Source of the DNA: CAZWCE01 sp964632505
GTDB taxonomy: Bacteria; Planctomycetota; Planctomycetia; Pirellulales; Thermoguttaceae
Direction of reading: 5' to 3'
NCBI GenBank assembly: GCA_964632505.1
Contig: CAZWCE010000018.1
Location: 1 to 59,934 of the forward strand
Length of the DNA stretch: 59,934 bases
Made by a program: the position numbers and the translations under genes. Shown piece by piece: positions 52,781-59,934 of the stretch. How positions within the stretch are numbered: position 1 is the stretch's first letter; each line of letters opens with the position of its first letter. The notes beneath the pieces are model-generated. The model did no database searches. It was not told the DNA's origin and was given only the letters and a program-made list of their open reading frames with translations.

Positions 52781-54280
52781 TTACTTGGACAGCATCGTGC
52801 GGGCGCTGCCGATCAGCGGATTCTCGGCTTCTCCGGATCCCTTGAGCAAGAAGGCGCTCGACGCCATGAACAGGGGCTTCCACTCCGGCGATAGATGGTG
52901 GAAAATCTCCCCAACCGCGGAGGTGTATTTATAATCGTGAGGCCCTCGCCCTTTTGCGACGAGAAGCTGCCGGGACCTGGCCCACCAAACATCCAAGGGG
53001 GCATCCGATTGAAAGTAGGCGAGTGTCCTTCGAGCGGCTTCGTGCGGTTCTTCGCTCATGATATCGAAAATCGCATCGACCTGCTCCTGATCGGTTTGTC
53101 CCGCTCCCTTTTTCGGTTCGAGCCGATCGAGCTGGAAATCTTCGAGATTCCCCCGATCTCTCATCGTTTCTCGGAACATCGGCAGAAAAGAAGCGTTCTG
53201 CAGAAGCAGGTACGCCTGCGTTCGCGAATCGCTGCTTTGGCGGTAGGCGTAATGCAGCGCCCGACTGGTGGTCACCGAATGCAATGAGACGATTCCCGGC
53301 TGCCGGACGACCAGTTCCGCCGCTTGAAGAAAGAGAGCATCCCAGATCGAAACCGGCCCGACGCCCCGTTCGAGGAGTTCGACGACTTTTCCGGGAGCTT
53401 CTTCCGGAGTCCCGTCGCGGAGTGTTTCCATCAATTCCAACACGCCGCCACGGTCCTCGCTTCCTTCTTTCCACTGCTCGGAAAGCGTTTTCACCCGATC
53501 CCAATTCTTCCGACCGGGTTCGTCCGCCGAAGCGTTTCGATCGGCCGGGTTGCCGTCTTCATGCATCAACAGCGCATAGGCCAGCGAACGCAAAGGAATC
53601 TCCGCGTTCTCCCATCCGATCACCCCCAATACCCGATGCGTATTGGCCACGTCGATCGCCTTATGCCCGATCGAACGGAAATCCCGCGCTCCCAGCGGAA
53701 AAAAGAGCTCCCAAACTTCAGGAGGCTTCGCGGTACGAGCCAGGACGGTCACGGCGGTGTCGGCCTCCGCTTCATCCCAGCGGTGCATCGCCTGGAGGAA
53801 TTTTTCCTTCGCGGCTTCCGGTTTGGGGAGGGCCTTCTCGTCGACCGGCGCCAGCTTCCAATCTCCCTCCCGGGCATCGTCGGCCTGGGAATCCTTGAAA
53901 TAGTCGGCCGCCCAAAGATAGGGCAACCAGCGATCCGATTCCGGAAGCTCGTTCGCAATCAAGTGAACCGCCTGCGCGACCAGGACCGCGTGAAACTTGA
54001 AACCAACGCTCGGGCGCGGTTGGACATCGTAACACGCGGCGATCAACTGGGCGGCGAGCATCTCCGATTCCGTCAATCCATCTTGAATACGGTCCACCAA
54101 ACGTTCGGTCAACTCCTCTCTGGGGGTCCGCAAAATCAACTCCACCAGGGATTGAACTTTTTCGGGAAATGCCCTCATGGTCTTCTCCTCACTTGCTCGT
54201 CCGGAAAAAGGGAACGCCAAAAAGGGAACGGCGCCTCCGACGATTCGAAGAAATGTCCGTCGCAAGATGGAATCCGACAT
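52781..54280 (-). CDS. Tat-signal-like conserved hypothetical protein
   Basis: 499 aa; start supported by GGGGAGAG. The N-terminus (ILRRTFLRIVGGAVPFLAFP) looks like a twin-arginine signal, implying export of a folded, possibly cofactor-bound protein. The body is largely helical, with His-containing segments (GFKFHAVLVAQAVHL, DFRSIGHKAIDVANTHRVLG, VSLHSVTTSRALHYAYRQS, GRGPHDYKYTSAVGEIF) that could bind a metal or heme. I recall similar planctomycete hypotheticals but no named function. It follows the UPF0182 gene by 51 nt. Confidence 0.78.
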   Translation of the reverse strand: MSDSILRRTFLRIVGGAVPFLAFPFSGRASEEKTMRAFPEKVQSLVELILRTPREELTERLVDRIQDGLTESEMLAAQLIAACYDVQPRPSVGFKFHAVLVAQAVHLIANELPESDRWLPYLWAADYFKDSQADDAREGDWKLAPVDEKALPKPEAAKEKFLQAMHRWDEAEADTAVTVLARTAKPPEVWELFFPLGARDFRSIGHKAIDVANTHRVLGVIGWENAEIPLRSLAYALLMHEDGNPADRNASADEPGRKNWDRVKTLSEQWKEGSEDRGGVLELMETLRDGTPEEAPGKVVELLERGVGPVSIWDALFLQAAELVVRQPGIVSLHSVTTSRALHYAYRQSSDSRTQAYLLLQNASFLPMFRETMRDRGNLEDFQLDRLEPKKGAGQTDQEQVDAIFDIMSEEPHEAARRTLAYFQSDAPLDVWWARSRQLLVAKGRGPHDYKYTSAVGEIFHHLSPEWKPLFMASSAFLLKGSGEAENPLIGSARTMLSK

Positions 54281-54331
54281 CTCTCCCCACTCCTTTTCGT
54301 GAAAACATGATACCCGGCGAGACGAAGGAAT

Positions 54332-57169
54332 CTACGGTTGGGCCTCCACCGATTCCGATTCGGTCTTCCGGGGGCTTTGCTCTTGTTCGGAAAAACGTTC
54401 TTCCAGGGCGTTGAGCTTCCGACTCAATGCTTCCAGTGCCTTGCCGGCCTCGTCGAACTGCTTCCGGGAGGTCGCTTCCAGGTAACGATTGAACGAAGCA
54501 TTGGCCTCTTGGATCAAGTTCTCGACCGAACCTTCCATTTTCTCATCCGGCTCCGGTCGTTCACGCGATTCTTCCTCGAACAGCCCTTCGAGCGCCTCAT
54601 CGAACGTTTCGGCGTAACTGAGTTGATCGCCGTGCATCAGCGCCACCAACCGCAATTCGGGGTAGGCAGCCTCGTCGGCCTGGAGATAAATCGGCTCCAC
54701 GTAAAGCAGGGTATCGCCGATGGGAATCGCCAGCACATTCCCGCGGATCACGTTCGATCCTCGCTGGTCCCAAAGAGTAAGCTGCCCGGAGAGATAGCTG
54801 TCCTGATCGATCTTCGACTCCACCTGTTGCGGCCCGAGAATCCGCTTTTCTTTCGGAAAACGATAGGTCAAAAGCCGACCATAATTCGGAGGGTCGCACA
54901 TGCCGGCGATCCAGCCGATCATCACCGGACGCTTCTTCGGCGTGAACGGCAGAATCAAGGCAAACTGCGTTTCGTCGCTTTTCGGAGGTTCCCACATCAC
55001 ATAATAAGGCTCCACCGGCTGGACGTTCCCATAATATTTCTCCGTGGCGCGCACCCAGAGATCTTCCTGGTTGTAGAACACCATCGGATCGGTCATATGG
55101 TATTTCGTATACACCATTCCCTGGGTGAGGAGAAAATCTTCCGGATAGCGTATATGGGCCTGAAGCTCATCGGGCATCGCCTCCCTGTCCTGGAAGAGAT
55201 CGGGAAAGATACGCTGCCATACTTGGATGATCGGATCGTCCGGATCGAAGACGTAGAAATCGACCGCCCCATCATAAGCGTCGACCACCGTTTTCACGGA
55301 GTTGCGGATGTAGTTCTTTCCGAAGAGGTATCCCGGAACGAAGGTTTGACGGGGCATCGCATCCTGCGTGCCGTTCGCTTTCGAGCCGAAATAGGGTTCG
55401 CTGTAGGGATAATACGAAGATGTGGTGTAGGCGTCGATGATCCAGTAGAGTTTACCTTCCGAAAGGACGATATAAGGATCCTCATCGAAGTGCAGAAAGG
55501 GCGCCAGCTCCTGGACGCGCTTGCGGATGTGACGACGGAACATGATCCGACTGTCCGATTTGGGATAACCGGAAAAGAAAAACCGCGTTCCCCCGAGCTC
55601 CCAGCCGAAAACGAACTTCCGCCAGAGATTCTTCAATTCGACCCCGCCCTGCCCGTCGTAGGAAATATAGGCGTTCTTATCGCCCTTGGGGTAGTCGAAC
55701 TCCTGCTCTTTCGAATTGGCCACCACGTAAGTATCGGTCAACATGCCGTAGTAGATCTGAGGGCGATCGACCCGTAAGCTCTCGTACTTCGATTTCGGCG
55801 GCAAATCCCTCACCAAGAGATTGGGGAGCCCCTGCGAGGTGAACTCGTTCACCGGAGCCATCGTGAGCCCATAACCGTGGGTATATTTGAAATGGCGGTT
55901 CACAAACGTCTGCCCTTGTTCGGGAAGGTTCTCAAGCTGCATTTCCCGTGGCGAAATCATGATCTGCCGATAATCACCATCGATCGTATAGCGGTCGATG
56001 TCGACATCGGGAAATTCGTAATAAAGCCGAATCTCTTGAAATTGTTTATAAACCTCCACCAGTGCGCGGGGATCCCAGAGTCGCACCTGAGAAAGCACAT
56101 CCCGATTCTGTTCCACCGTCTCACGGGTGAATGATTCCGAAGCGGGAAACTCGCGGTGCTCCGCCTTGTCGAGCTGGAAACCCTTTCTGGTAAATTCGAT
56201 ATTGTGTTCGATGTAAGGTTTTTCCCGCGAGACTTCATTCGGTTCCACGACCAACCATTGCACCAGAGCCGGGGCCACCGCCAGGGCGAGAAACCAGACG
56301 ACCAGCACCGCGGCCACCGGCAACGTGAGGGCCGTCGCGCCCGGCACCATCTCCAACCCATTGAGTTTGCGTTGGTGCAGTTTTCGATGCAACGCCGGAA
56401 TGACCAAAAGGATTCCCAACAGAAGACAACTCACCATGACGACCCAATAGGCCGGAATGCGGACCATGACATCGGTCCATCCCGGTCCGGAAACCGCGCC
56501 CAGCGGTGAATACATCAGGTGGAAGCGGTTCAAATAATGCCCCCAGGCGAAGAGAAAAGCCAGAACGCCAAGCTGGATGTAAATCGGGCGAAAATCGCGA
56601 TATCTTCGCTCCCATCGATCCTGATCGGCGGTCCTTGGAGCCAGCAGATAGACCACCGAAGCGATCAGTGCGATGCCCGCGGCGTTGAAAAGGAGCCAAT
56701 AGAGAGCATCGTAGAAAGGGAGCGAGAAGAGATAGAACGAGGCATCGAGACCGAAGATCGGTTCTGTCACGCCGGATTCGGCCCGATGCCAGAATTTCAA
56801 TATCGTCTCCCAATGCGTCCCCCCCCAGGTTAGACCGTAGAACACGCCGAGCGCTTCCGGCCAGTACCGCGAGACGGGAGGATCGCGTGGAATCGGCCAG
56901 GTGAGGCCGAAAACCATCCCCCCTCCAATCAACCCGCCGACTAGACTCGTGCCCAGCCAGACGAAAATGGCCGTCCAAAAACGATTGGAGTGCCCCAGAG
57001 CCGAGAACCAGAGCATTTCGGCCGAAAAACTCAACAGAGCAAAAAAGACGGCCGTCCCCACCAGCACTACTGCCCCGGTGATCCATTGCCATTTCTTCTC
57101 GGAGTTGACTCCCGAACCGATCAGTGCCACTCCACCGATGATCAACACAACCAGCAAAAAACTATACAT
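54332..57169 (-). CDS. UPF0182-family large membrane protein
   Basis: 945 aa, normal for the family. Seven or so N-terminal membrane helices (about 4-22, 31-51, 64-88, 155-180, 200-220, 255-275, 295-315) are followed by a large extracytoplasmic domain with family blocks such as ESFTRETVEQNRDVLSQVRLWDPR, YTHGYGLTMAPVNEFTSQGLPNL, IYYGMLTDTYVVANSKEQEFDYP and YVMWEPPKSDETQFALILPFTP. The C-terminal ~120 residues are acidic and coiled-coil-like. The family has no established biochemical role. It lies upstream of the Tat-signal hypothetical gene on the same strand. Confidence 0.93.
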   Translation of the reverse strand: MYSFLLVVLIIGGVALIGSGVNSEKKWQWITGAVVLVGTAVFFALLSFSAEMLWFSALGHSNRFWTAIFVWLGTSLVGGLIGGGMVFGLTWPIPRDPPVSRYWPEALGVFYGLTWGGTHWETILKFWHRAESGVTEPIFGLDASFYLFSLPFYDALYWLLFNAAGIALIASVVYLLAPRTADQDRWERRYRDFRPIYIQLGVLAFLFAWGHYLNRFHLMYSPLGAVSGPGWTDVMVRIPAYWVVMVSCLLLGILLVIPALHRKLHQRKLNGLEMVPGATALTLPVAAVLVVWFLALAVAPALVQWLVVEPNEVSREKPYIEHNIEFTRKGFQLDKAEHREFPASESFTRETVEQNRDVLSQVRLWDPRALVEVYKQFQEIRLYYEFPDVDIDRYTIDGDYRQIMISPREMQLENLPEQGQTFVNRHFKYTHGYGLTMAPVNEFTSQGLPNLLVRDLPPKSKYESLRVDRPQIYYGMLTDTYVVANSKEQEFDYPKGDKNAYISYDGQGGVELKNLWRKFVFGWELGGTRFFFSGYPKSDSRIMFRRHIRKRVQELAPFLHFDEDPYIVLSEGKLYWIIDAYTTSSYYPYSEPYFGSKANGTQDAMPRQTFVPGYLFGKNYIRNSVKTVVDAYDGAVDFYVFDPDDPIIQVWQRIFPDLFQDREAMPDELQAHIRYPEDFLLTQGMVYTKYHMTDPMVFYNQEDLWVRATEKYYGNVQPVEPYYVMWEPPKSDETQFALILPFTPKKRPVMIGWIAGMCDPPNYGRLLTYRFPKEKRILGPQQVESKIDQDSYLSGQLTLWDQRGSNVIRGNVLAIPIGDTLLYVEPIYLQADEAAYPELRLVALMHGDQLSYAETFDEALEGLFEEESRERPEPDEKMEGSVENLIQEANASFNRYLEATSRKQFDEAGKALEALSRKLNALEERFSEQEQSPRKTESESVEAQP

Positions 57170-57277
57170 GGAACGACCTTTTCAATATTCCCTAATGATT
57201 TCGGGGGAAGCCGATTTCCGCGTTCACCTTTTTTAAGTCACCAGCGGTCGGCTCCCCGGATCCCCGGCGGGCTACCG

Positions 57278-57796
57278 TCACGCCAAGTGCTCGATGACGG
57301 CACGCAAATAGGCCGGCAAATCCTTCGGCGTTCGGCTGGTGATCAAATTGTCGTCGACGACCACTTCCTCGTCCACCCAATCGGCGCCGGCGTTGACCAT
57401 ATCGTCCTTGATCGAAAAGAAACTGGTTGCTCGCCGACCAGAAAGGACGCCCGTCGAACAAAGAAGCCAACCGGCGTGACAGATCGCCGCGACCAGCTTT
57501 CCTTGGTTGATCGCATCTTTGACGAGCTGAACCATCGCGGCATCGCGCCGCATCCGATCAGGAGCATAACCGCCGGGAATCACCACGCCGTGGATGGAAT
57601 CGACCACGACCTCGTTCGCCGCCACCTCCGACTTCGCCGGATACCCGTGCTTCGAACCGTAGGTTTTCCCGGATTCGGGACCCACCAACACCACTTCGGC
57701 GTCTTCTTCCTTCAGACGATAATAAGGATACCATAGTTCCTGGTCTTCGTAGACCTCTTCTACCAGAATCGCAATCTTTTTCTCCGTCAATTTCAT
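57278..57796 (-). CDS. PfpI/DJ-1-type intracellular protease-like protein
   Basis: Start at ATG 57796 (MKLTEKKIAI), 8 nt after AAGGAG; GTG 57805 is too close to it. 172 aa. DJ-1/PfpI fold: KIAILVEEVYEDQEL with the conserved N-terminal Glu, VVIPGGYAPDRMRRD, and the nucleophile elbow AAICHAGWLL with Cys106-His107; SRTPKDLPAYLRAVIE closes the domain. Members act as glyoxalase/deglycase-like or protease-like stress enzymes; which applies here is unknown. It opens the stress-gene group. Confidence 0.92.
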   Translation of the reverse strand: MKLTEKKIAILVEEVYEDQELWYPYYRLKEEDAEVVLVGPESGKTYGSKHGYPAKSEVAANEVVVDSIHGVVIPGGYAPDRMRRDAAMVQLVKDAINQGKLVAAICHAGWLLCSTGVLSGRRATSFFSIKDDMVNAGADWVDEEVVVDDNLITSRTPKDLPAYLRAVIEHLA

Positions 57797-58279
57797 CGTG
57801 CTCACTCCTTCCGAAATTCGATCTCGTTCTTATCTTTTTTCGCAAGTCTCTCAGTGTGAAGCAATTTGTGCAATTATTGCGCCGATTTCGCAAGAGAAAA
57901 GCGTTGCCGGCGAAATCTTGCCGGAAAAAGGGGAATATCCACACGCATGGACCTGTTTCAGGTTCTCCGGACAGATTGGTTCCGAAACGGGCAGCGTGGT
58001 TTACGCCAACTCATATCATCTTCGTGGAAATGGGGCTTCCGAACACAAATCCAACACAAATCGAATTCTTCATTATTTCCATAAACTCTTGCCGTAGAAT
58101 CATTTGGACGCCTCCCCTCTCTCCTTCTGCGATGGAGCACTTCCACCACTGGCATTGCATCTGCATGAAGAGGTCCACCAGAACGGAGAAAAGTGTTTCC
58201 TACAAGCTTTTCTCTCATGACAAACAAGACAAGCTTTTCTCTCATGACAAACAAGACTTCTCAAAAAGGAGAGTGAATC
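57797..58279. repeat. Intergenic region with a 27-bp tandem duplication
   Basis: 483 nt between divergent genes. The unit beginning AAGCTTTTCTCTCATGAC is repeated exactly (58204-58230 and 58231-58257), ending 10 nt before the DUF1328 ribosome site. It could double a regulatory site for the stress genes. No other gene is visible. Confidence 0.7.
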
Positions 58280-58444
58280 ATGTTAAGTTGGGCTATTTTC
58301 TTTTTCTTACTCGCGTTGGTCGCGGCTCTGTTCGGCTTCAGTGGCATCGCGGGAACCTCGGCGTGGATTGCACAAGTGCTGCTTGTGGTCTTCCTTGTCC
58401 TCTTTATTCTCAGCTTGGTATTTGGACGCCGTCCCAAGCCGTGA
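58280..58444 (+). CDS. DUF1328-family small membrane protein
   Basis: 54 codons from ATG 58280, with AAGGAGAG 6-7 nt upstream. It reads MLSWAIFFFLLALVAAL, FGFSGIAGTSAWIAQV, then a second hydrophobic segment ending LVFGRRPKP. Length, two helices, the G-F-G/S-GIAGT pattern and basic C-terminus match DUF1328 (YtjA-type) proteins found in stress-inducible loci. Function is unknown. First plus-strand gene of the stress group. Confidence 0.88.
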   Translation: MLSWAIFFFLLALVAALFGFSGIAGTSAWIAQVLLVVFLVLFILSLVFGRRPKP

Positions 58445-58481
58445 ACCATTCGGCATCCAAAATTGGGTGGAGAGGTCCATA

Positions 58482-58511
58482 TTCATTTAAGTTCATTTAA
58501 GTTCATTTAAG
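58482..58511 (+). repeat. Decamer tandem repeat (3 copies)
   Basis: TTCATTTAAG is repeated three times between DUF1328 and CsbD, about 70 nt upstream of the CsbD start. Copy number could vary by slippage and might alter promoter spacing. Confidence 0.8.
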
Positions 58512-58581
58512 CGTGATGGGTAAAGGCGTTCCCTTTGCCCAAATCACGCATTGTTCACACGACACGATTGGAGAGATAGCA

Positions 58582-58782
58582 ATGAGCGCGGAAAAAGCGA
58601 AAGGCGATTGGAAACAGATCCAGGGAAAACTCAAGGAGAAATGGGGAGAACTGACCGGCGACGATCTCAAACGCATCGAAGGGAATTGGGATCAGCTCGT
58701 CGGCGTGCTGCAAGAGAAGTATGGAGTGGCCGAAGAAGAAGCGAAACGGCAGGCTCAATCGTTTTGGGAGAAGATCCGGTAG
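58582..58782 (+). CDS. CsbD-family stress protein
   Basis: Start at ATG 58582 (MSAEKAKGDW) after GGAGAGA; 66 aa. KAKGDWKQIQGKLKEKWGEL and LKRIEGNWDQLVGVLQEKYG are the paired CsbD-like helical motifs (W-X2-I-X-G-K and G-X6-L-X2-L-Q-E-X-Y-G). Highly charged and soluble. The family is induced by general stress in many bacteria; the molecular function is not known. Confidence 0.93.
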   Translation: MSAEKAKGDWKQIQGKLKEKWGELTGDDLKRIEGNWDQLVGVLQEKYGVAEEEAKRQAQSFWEKIR

Positions 58783-58929
58783 GAACGAAGCCGTCGATTA
58801 TTCAAAGTTTCCTTCGGACATGGAGACTTCGTGCCATCACTCCGAAATGAACCAATGAACACACGAGCAAAGCGAGGTGCTTTGATGGCTCATCCACAAG
58901 AAACGCATCAAACAAAGGAAGACGAACTC

Positions 58930-59091
58930 ATGGCGGACTTTTTGCGAATTCTCTTGGCCATTCTGCTTCCCCCGTTGGGAGTCTTTTTCCAAGTGGGAAT
59001 CGGATTGCATTTCTGGCTCAACATTGTATTGACTCTGCTGGGTTATATCCCGGGCATCGTGCATGCGGTCTGGGTGATCGCAAAAAAGTAA
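58930..59091 (+). CDS. YqaE/Pmp3-family small membrane protein
   Basis: Start set at ATG 58930 (MADFLRILLA), after AAGGAAG; 53 aa. Two hydrophobic helices with the family signature LAILLPPLGVFF...GIGLHFWLNIVLTLLGYIPG and a basic tail WVIAKK. Pmp3/YqaE proteolipids affect membrane potential and tolerance to salt or cold in studied organisms. Third gene of the plus-strand stress trio. Confidence 0.93.
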   Translation: MADFLRILLAILLPPLGVFFQVGIGLHFWLNIVLTLLGYIPGIVHAVWVIAKK

Positions 59092-59128
59092 GGTTTGCCA
59101 ATCAGAAAAAAGCCCGGAGAGAATCAAG

Positions 59129-59158
59129 GGGTGGCCGCCCAAGCAAGGGGAGCCACCC
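59129..59158 (+). terminator. Terminator after the YqaE/Pmp3 gene
   Basis: GGGTGGC and GCCACCC form a 7-bp perfect stem with a 16-nt loop, followed by TATCGTTTT. The palindromic repeat copy 5 begins 15 nt later. Confidence 0.5.
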
Positions 59159-59172
59159 TATCGTTTTGATAA

Positions 59173-59278
59173 TATTCATGTTCGCATAAGCAGTGCCCCT
59201 TGGTTCACACATTGACAGCCGCAGGGCCGGGCTCTCGATGGTCGCCCTAGGTTCACTATTTATGCGACTCTCAATAAC
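59173..59278 (+). repeat. ~105-bp palindromic element, copy 5
   Basis: ATTCATGTTCGCATAAGCAGTG...GGTTCACTATTTATGCGACTCTCAATAAC. The arms TCGCATAAGCAGTG and CACTATTTATGCGA pair at all but two positions. It sits between the 3' ends of the YqaE/Pmp3 and OsmC genes. Confidence 0.85.
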
Positions 59279-59298
59279 GTGAGTCGATACATTTCGGC

Positions 59299-59733
59299 TT
59301 ACGCGGTGACGACCAAGCGGGCCTCCAGCTCGACGTCGACCGCCGAAATGACTTTCGAGATCGGACACTCCTGACGTGTCTGCCGTGCGATCTTCGTGAA
59401 CATCTCTTCGTCGATGTTCTCGACCTCAGCTTCGGTGATCAGCACCACTTTCGGGATCACGTATCCGGAGTCTCGCTTTTCGAGATGAACTTCCGATGCC
59501 GTTTTAACACGATGGACCACATAGCCCGCCTCACCGAGGGCGTGCGAGAGAGCCATCGAGTAACATCCTGCATGGGCCGCGGCGATCAACTCCTCCGGAT
59601 TCGTCCCCTTTCCTCCCTCGAATCGGGAGGAAAAAGAGAAGTTGAAGGATTGGTCCAACGAGTCGAGGGCGATTTGCCCCTTTCCGTTTGCCAGATCACC
59701 ACACCACAGTGCCGAGGATTTTCGAATCGTCAT
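59299..59733 (-). CDS. osmC: OsmC-type peroxiredoxin (peroxide resistance)
   Basis: Start at ATG 59733 (MTIRKSSALW), 8 nt after AAGGAG; 144 aa, family length. NPEELIAAAHAGCYSMALSH holds peroxidatic Cys57 and RQECPISKVIS holds resolving Cys123, with Arg37 and Glu48 in the expected places. OsmC reduces organic and fatty-acid hydroperoxides, coupled to lipoylated proteins in studied cases. The YSFNF-type N-terminal half (FNFSFSSRFEGGKGTNP) favours OsmC over Ohr. A TATACT hexamer at 59837-59832 on this strand may be its -10. Convergent with the stress trio. Confidence 0.94.
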   Translation of the reverse strand: MTIRKSSALWCGDLANGKGQIALDSLDQSFNFSFSSRFEGGKGTNPEELIAAAHAGCYSMALSHALGEAGYVVHRVKTASEVHLEKRDSGYVIPKVVLITEAEVENIDEEMFTKIARQTRQECPISKVISAVDVELEARLVVTA

Positions 59734-59934
59734 CTTCTGGGCTCCTTTTTCTTGGCTCCTTACCTGGGGATGGCCGACCTCCCGGCCCGATGGAAACGTC
59801 CCGAGAGGCGACGGAGAAACTTGACCAAATAAGTATAGCATGCGTCTCCCCGGCAAAACGGCAATCTTTTCCTTTTTCTTTCGGTTGCAACCTCCGGATC
59901 GCGTTAGGTTGCGCAATTTAGGAGAGCCTGCAAG

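Noticed and set aside
58831..58929. Longer N-terminus for the YqaE/Pmp3 gene
   Set aside because: The family is about 50 residues long and a good ribosome site precedes ATG 58930.

Overview
The window looks like a piece of a planctomycete chromosome (probably Pirellulales-like; phylum confident, lower ranks an inference). The evidence is two DUF1559 prepilin-like genes (N-terminal GFTLVE cleavage/methylation motif, C-terminal H-X9-DG motif), each followed by a small lipoprotein; three secreted formylglycine sulfatases; two PQQ-type beta-propeller proteins of about 1,090 aa carrying methyltransferase-like segments; an FG-GAP/deacetylase protein; and many large secreted glycan-active enzymes scattered as short transcription units rather than in a SusCD locus. 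I found no rRNA, tRNA, CRISPR array, integrase or transposase. Most genes start after a clear AAGGAG-type Shine-Dalgarno sequence, and I used these to correct start codons.

Layout. 0-16 kb, mostly minus strand: the leftover C-terminus of an esterase, a secreted lyase-like protein, an ORF interrupted by TGA, an MscS channel with a long coiled coil, a beta-helix protein plus FAD oxidoreductase pair, a clan GH-A hydrolase, a ThuA-like protein and a GH106-type rhamnosidase. 16.5-20 kb: a DUF1269 membrane protein, a CopB-type copper ATPase and a four-helix membrane protein. 20-22 kb: a frameshifted DUF1559 gene and its lipoprotein. 22.2-24.4 kb: a textbook arsR-arsC-acr3 operon with promoter and operator. 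24.7-35.5 kb: two sulfatases, a propeller/methyltransferase protein, a TPR protein and a large multidomain glycosidase. 36-39 kb: a His-rich secreted protein, polyphosphate kinase 2 and a Tat-exported aldo/keto reductase. 39-41 kb: the second, intact DUF1559-lipoprotein pair. 41-44.3 kb: an overlapping sulfotransferase-glycosyltransferase-deacetylase operon. 44.5-54.3 kb: the second propeller protein, a GH105 hydrolase, a third sulfatase, a deacetylase/FG-GAP protein and a Tat-signal protein of unknown role. 54.3-59.9 kb: a UPF0182 membrane protein and a stress group (PfpI/DJ-1, DUF1328, CsbD, YqaE/Pmp3, OsmC).

How it works together. The GH106 rhamnosidase, GH105 unsaturated-uronyl hydrolase, lyase-like protein, beta-helix protein and three sulfatases together suggest breakdown of a sulfated, rhamnose- and uronic-acid-containing polysaccharide (an ulvan-like substrate is my inference). 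The sulfotransferase operon points to making a sulfated glycan as well. Arsenic, copper and general-stress genes form separate small modules.

Non-coding structure is notable. A family of roughly 105-bp imperfectly palindromic elements occurs at least five times (near 3.5, 5.8, 12.5, 52.6 and 59.2 kb), one of them supplying the stop codon of the GH106 gene. A separate 279-bp repeat of about 94% identity occurs twice, at 9.8 and 35.6 kb. Both DUF1559 genes have a hairpin in the predicted 5' leader.
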